From Mycolicibacterium septicum DSM 44393 (GTDB lineage Bacteria > Actinomycetota > Actinomycetes > Mycobacteriales > Mycobacteriaceae): a DNA stretch of 64,000 bases. Position 1 is the first letter of the stretch; the number at the start of each line of letters is the position of its first letter. The stretch lies in assembly GCF_000455325.1 (NCBI RefSeq), contig NZ_HG322951.1:1446682-1510681 (forward strand), given 5' to 3'. The notes under the pieces are model-generated. The model saw only the letters and a list, made by a program, of their open reading frames with translations. It had not been told where the DNA came from and did no database searches. The position numbers and the translations under genes are program-made. Shown piece after piece: positions 63,364 to 64,000 of the stretch.

Positions 63364-64000
63364 GTGAGCCCTGCCGGTGATATAGAGGCCGATGCGCCGT
63401 TGTTCAATCGGCGGCGTGCCCTGACGGTGTTGACCGTCGGAGTGGGAGCCGGGTTGCTGGCCGCGTGCTCGGGAGAATCTCCCATCTCCTCGCCTCAGGC
63501 CGAGGAGCCGGCGGCGCCGACGGTGACCTACGAGCCTGCCGCTGATTCCGAGGATGTGCTGCCGACCGCGCCGGTCGGCGTGAAGGTCGAGAACGGCTCG
63601 TTCCAGCGCGTGAGCCTGACCAATGCCAACGGCAAGGTGGTCGCGGGCAAATTCAACAGCGACCGCACGGCATTCACTGTCACCGAACCCCTCGGCTACG
63701 AATCCACCTACACGTGGGGCGGCTCCGTGGTGGGCAAGGACGGCAAGGCCGCACCCGTGCAGGGCAAGTTCACCACCGTCGCCCCGCAGAAACAGGTCAA
63801 CGGACAGTTCCAGCTCGCCGACGGCCAGGTCGTCGGCGTGGCCGCGCCGATCATCCTGCAGTTCGACGCCGCGATCGACGACAAGTACCGCGGGGCCATC
63901 GAAAAGGCCCTCCAGGTCACCACCACGCCCGCTGTCGAGGGCAGCTGGGCCTGGCTGCCCGACGAAGCCGGCGGCTCGCGTGTGCACTGGCGGACCCGGG
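63364..64000 (+). CDS. lprQ: L,D-transpeptidase lipoprotein (LprQ/LdtMt5-like), 5' part
   Basis: Starts with GTG at 63364, 6 bases after murB, and runs off the window; 212 residues are visible. A signal with RRR and a hydrophobic core ends in the lipobox LLAAC (lipidated Cys near 35), then a linker rich in Pro/Ala and Ig-like domain 1 (QRVSLTNANGKVV; YTWGGSVVGKD) leading to the second Ig-like domain. The YkuD catalytic domain lies outside. Homologues make 3-3 peptidoglycan crosslinks. Confidence 0.85.
   Translation, partial: MSPAGDIEADAPLFNRRRALTVLTVGVGAGLLAACSGESPISSPQAEEPAAPTVTYEPAADSEDVLPTAPVGVKVENGSFQRVSLTNANGKVVAGKFNSDRTAFTVTEPLGYESTYTWGGSVVGKDGKAAPVQGKFTTVAPQKQVNGQFQLADGQVVGVAAPIILQFDAAIDDKYRGAIEKALQVTTTPAVEGSWAWLPDEAGGSRVHWRTR

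Overview
The window is GC-rich chromosomal DNA from a mycobacterium, most likely a fast-growing Mycolicibacterium. Evidence: the gene content (HBHA, RamB, an UmaA-like mycolic acid methyltransferase, GroEL2 under two CIRCE operators, MurB followed by an LprQ-type L,D-transpeptidase), abundant GTG starts and 1-8 nt gene overlaps, and a gene order that, from memory, follows M. tuberculosis Rv0435c-Rv0440 and Rv0457c-Rv0483. It is not M. tuberculosis itself: several blocks (about 0-5 kb, 11.3-25 kb, 27-39.8 kb) hold other genes. I saw no tRNA, rRNA, IS element, prophage or CRISPR array.

Layout. 1-5.4 kb: end of a NarL-type two-component system, a DUF1707 membrane protein, two SRPBCC proteins divergent from a TetR regulator, and an operon with an orphan EspE/EspC-like pair of putative type VII secretion substrates. 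5.4-12.6 kb (minus): a tightly packed operon of FAD monooxygenase, SDR, moeA, psd, pssA and a CDC48-like ATPase, with a divergent MerR gene. 12.7-17 kb (plus): a HAD lipoprotein coupled to two bPH2 membrane proteins, then a HAD-IIA phosphatase. 17-25 kb: a large secreted DUF1214-like protein, a helicase, a cupin, a second SDR divergent from a TetR gene across a palindrome, an LLM oxidoreductase and a polysaccharide deacetylase. 25-27 kb: groEL2 with two CIRCE elements and a terminator.

27-33.7 kb: a DUF559 nuclease-like gene bounded by 66-bp inverted repeats (the most unusual structure here), a PPOX protein, an amidohydrolase, a VOC protein, a Ser/Thr kinase operon, DinB and PAP2 genes. 34-39.9 kb: a secreted protein with a duplicated domain and a lysine-rich tail, succinic-semialdehyde-type dehydrogenase, PPK2, a membrane protein and a DHDPR-like protein. 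39.9-44.9 kb: S9 peptidase, DUF779, two small membrane proteins, lpdC and a small membrane protein.

45-53 kb is a carbon and lipid metabolism block: MFS transporter, AhpD-like protein, RamB, acyl-ACP thioesterase, isocitrate lyase, FadB2 and UmaA-like enzyme; RamB is the known regulator of the glyoxylate shunt in the family. 53-64 kb: a second PPK2, TetR, DUF445 protein, XRE regulator, hbhA, small membrane and secreted proteins, deoC, an LmeA-like DUF2993 protein, nitrilase, methyltransferase, two DUF2505 proteins, murB and the start of an L,D-transpeptidase lipoprotein that runs off the end. Envelope-related functions recur throughout: phospholipid synthesis, mycolate modification, adhesin, peptidoglycan enzymes and secreted proteins.
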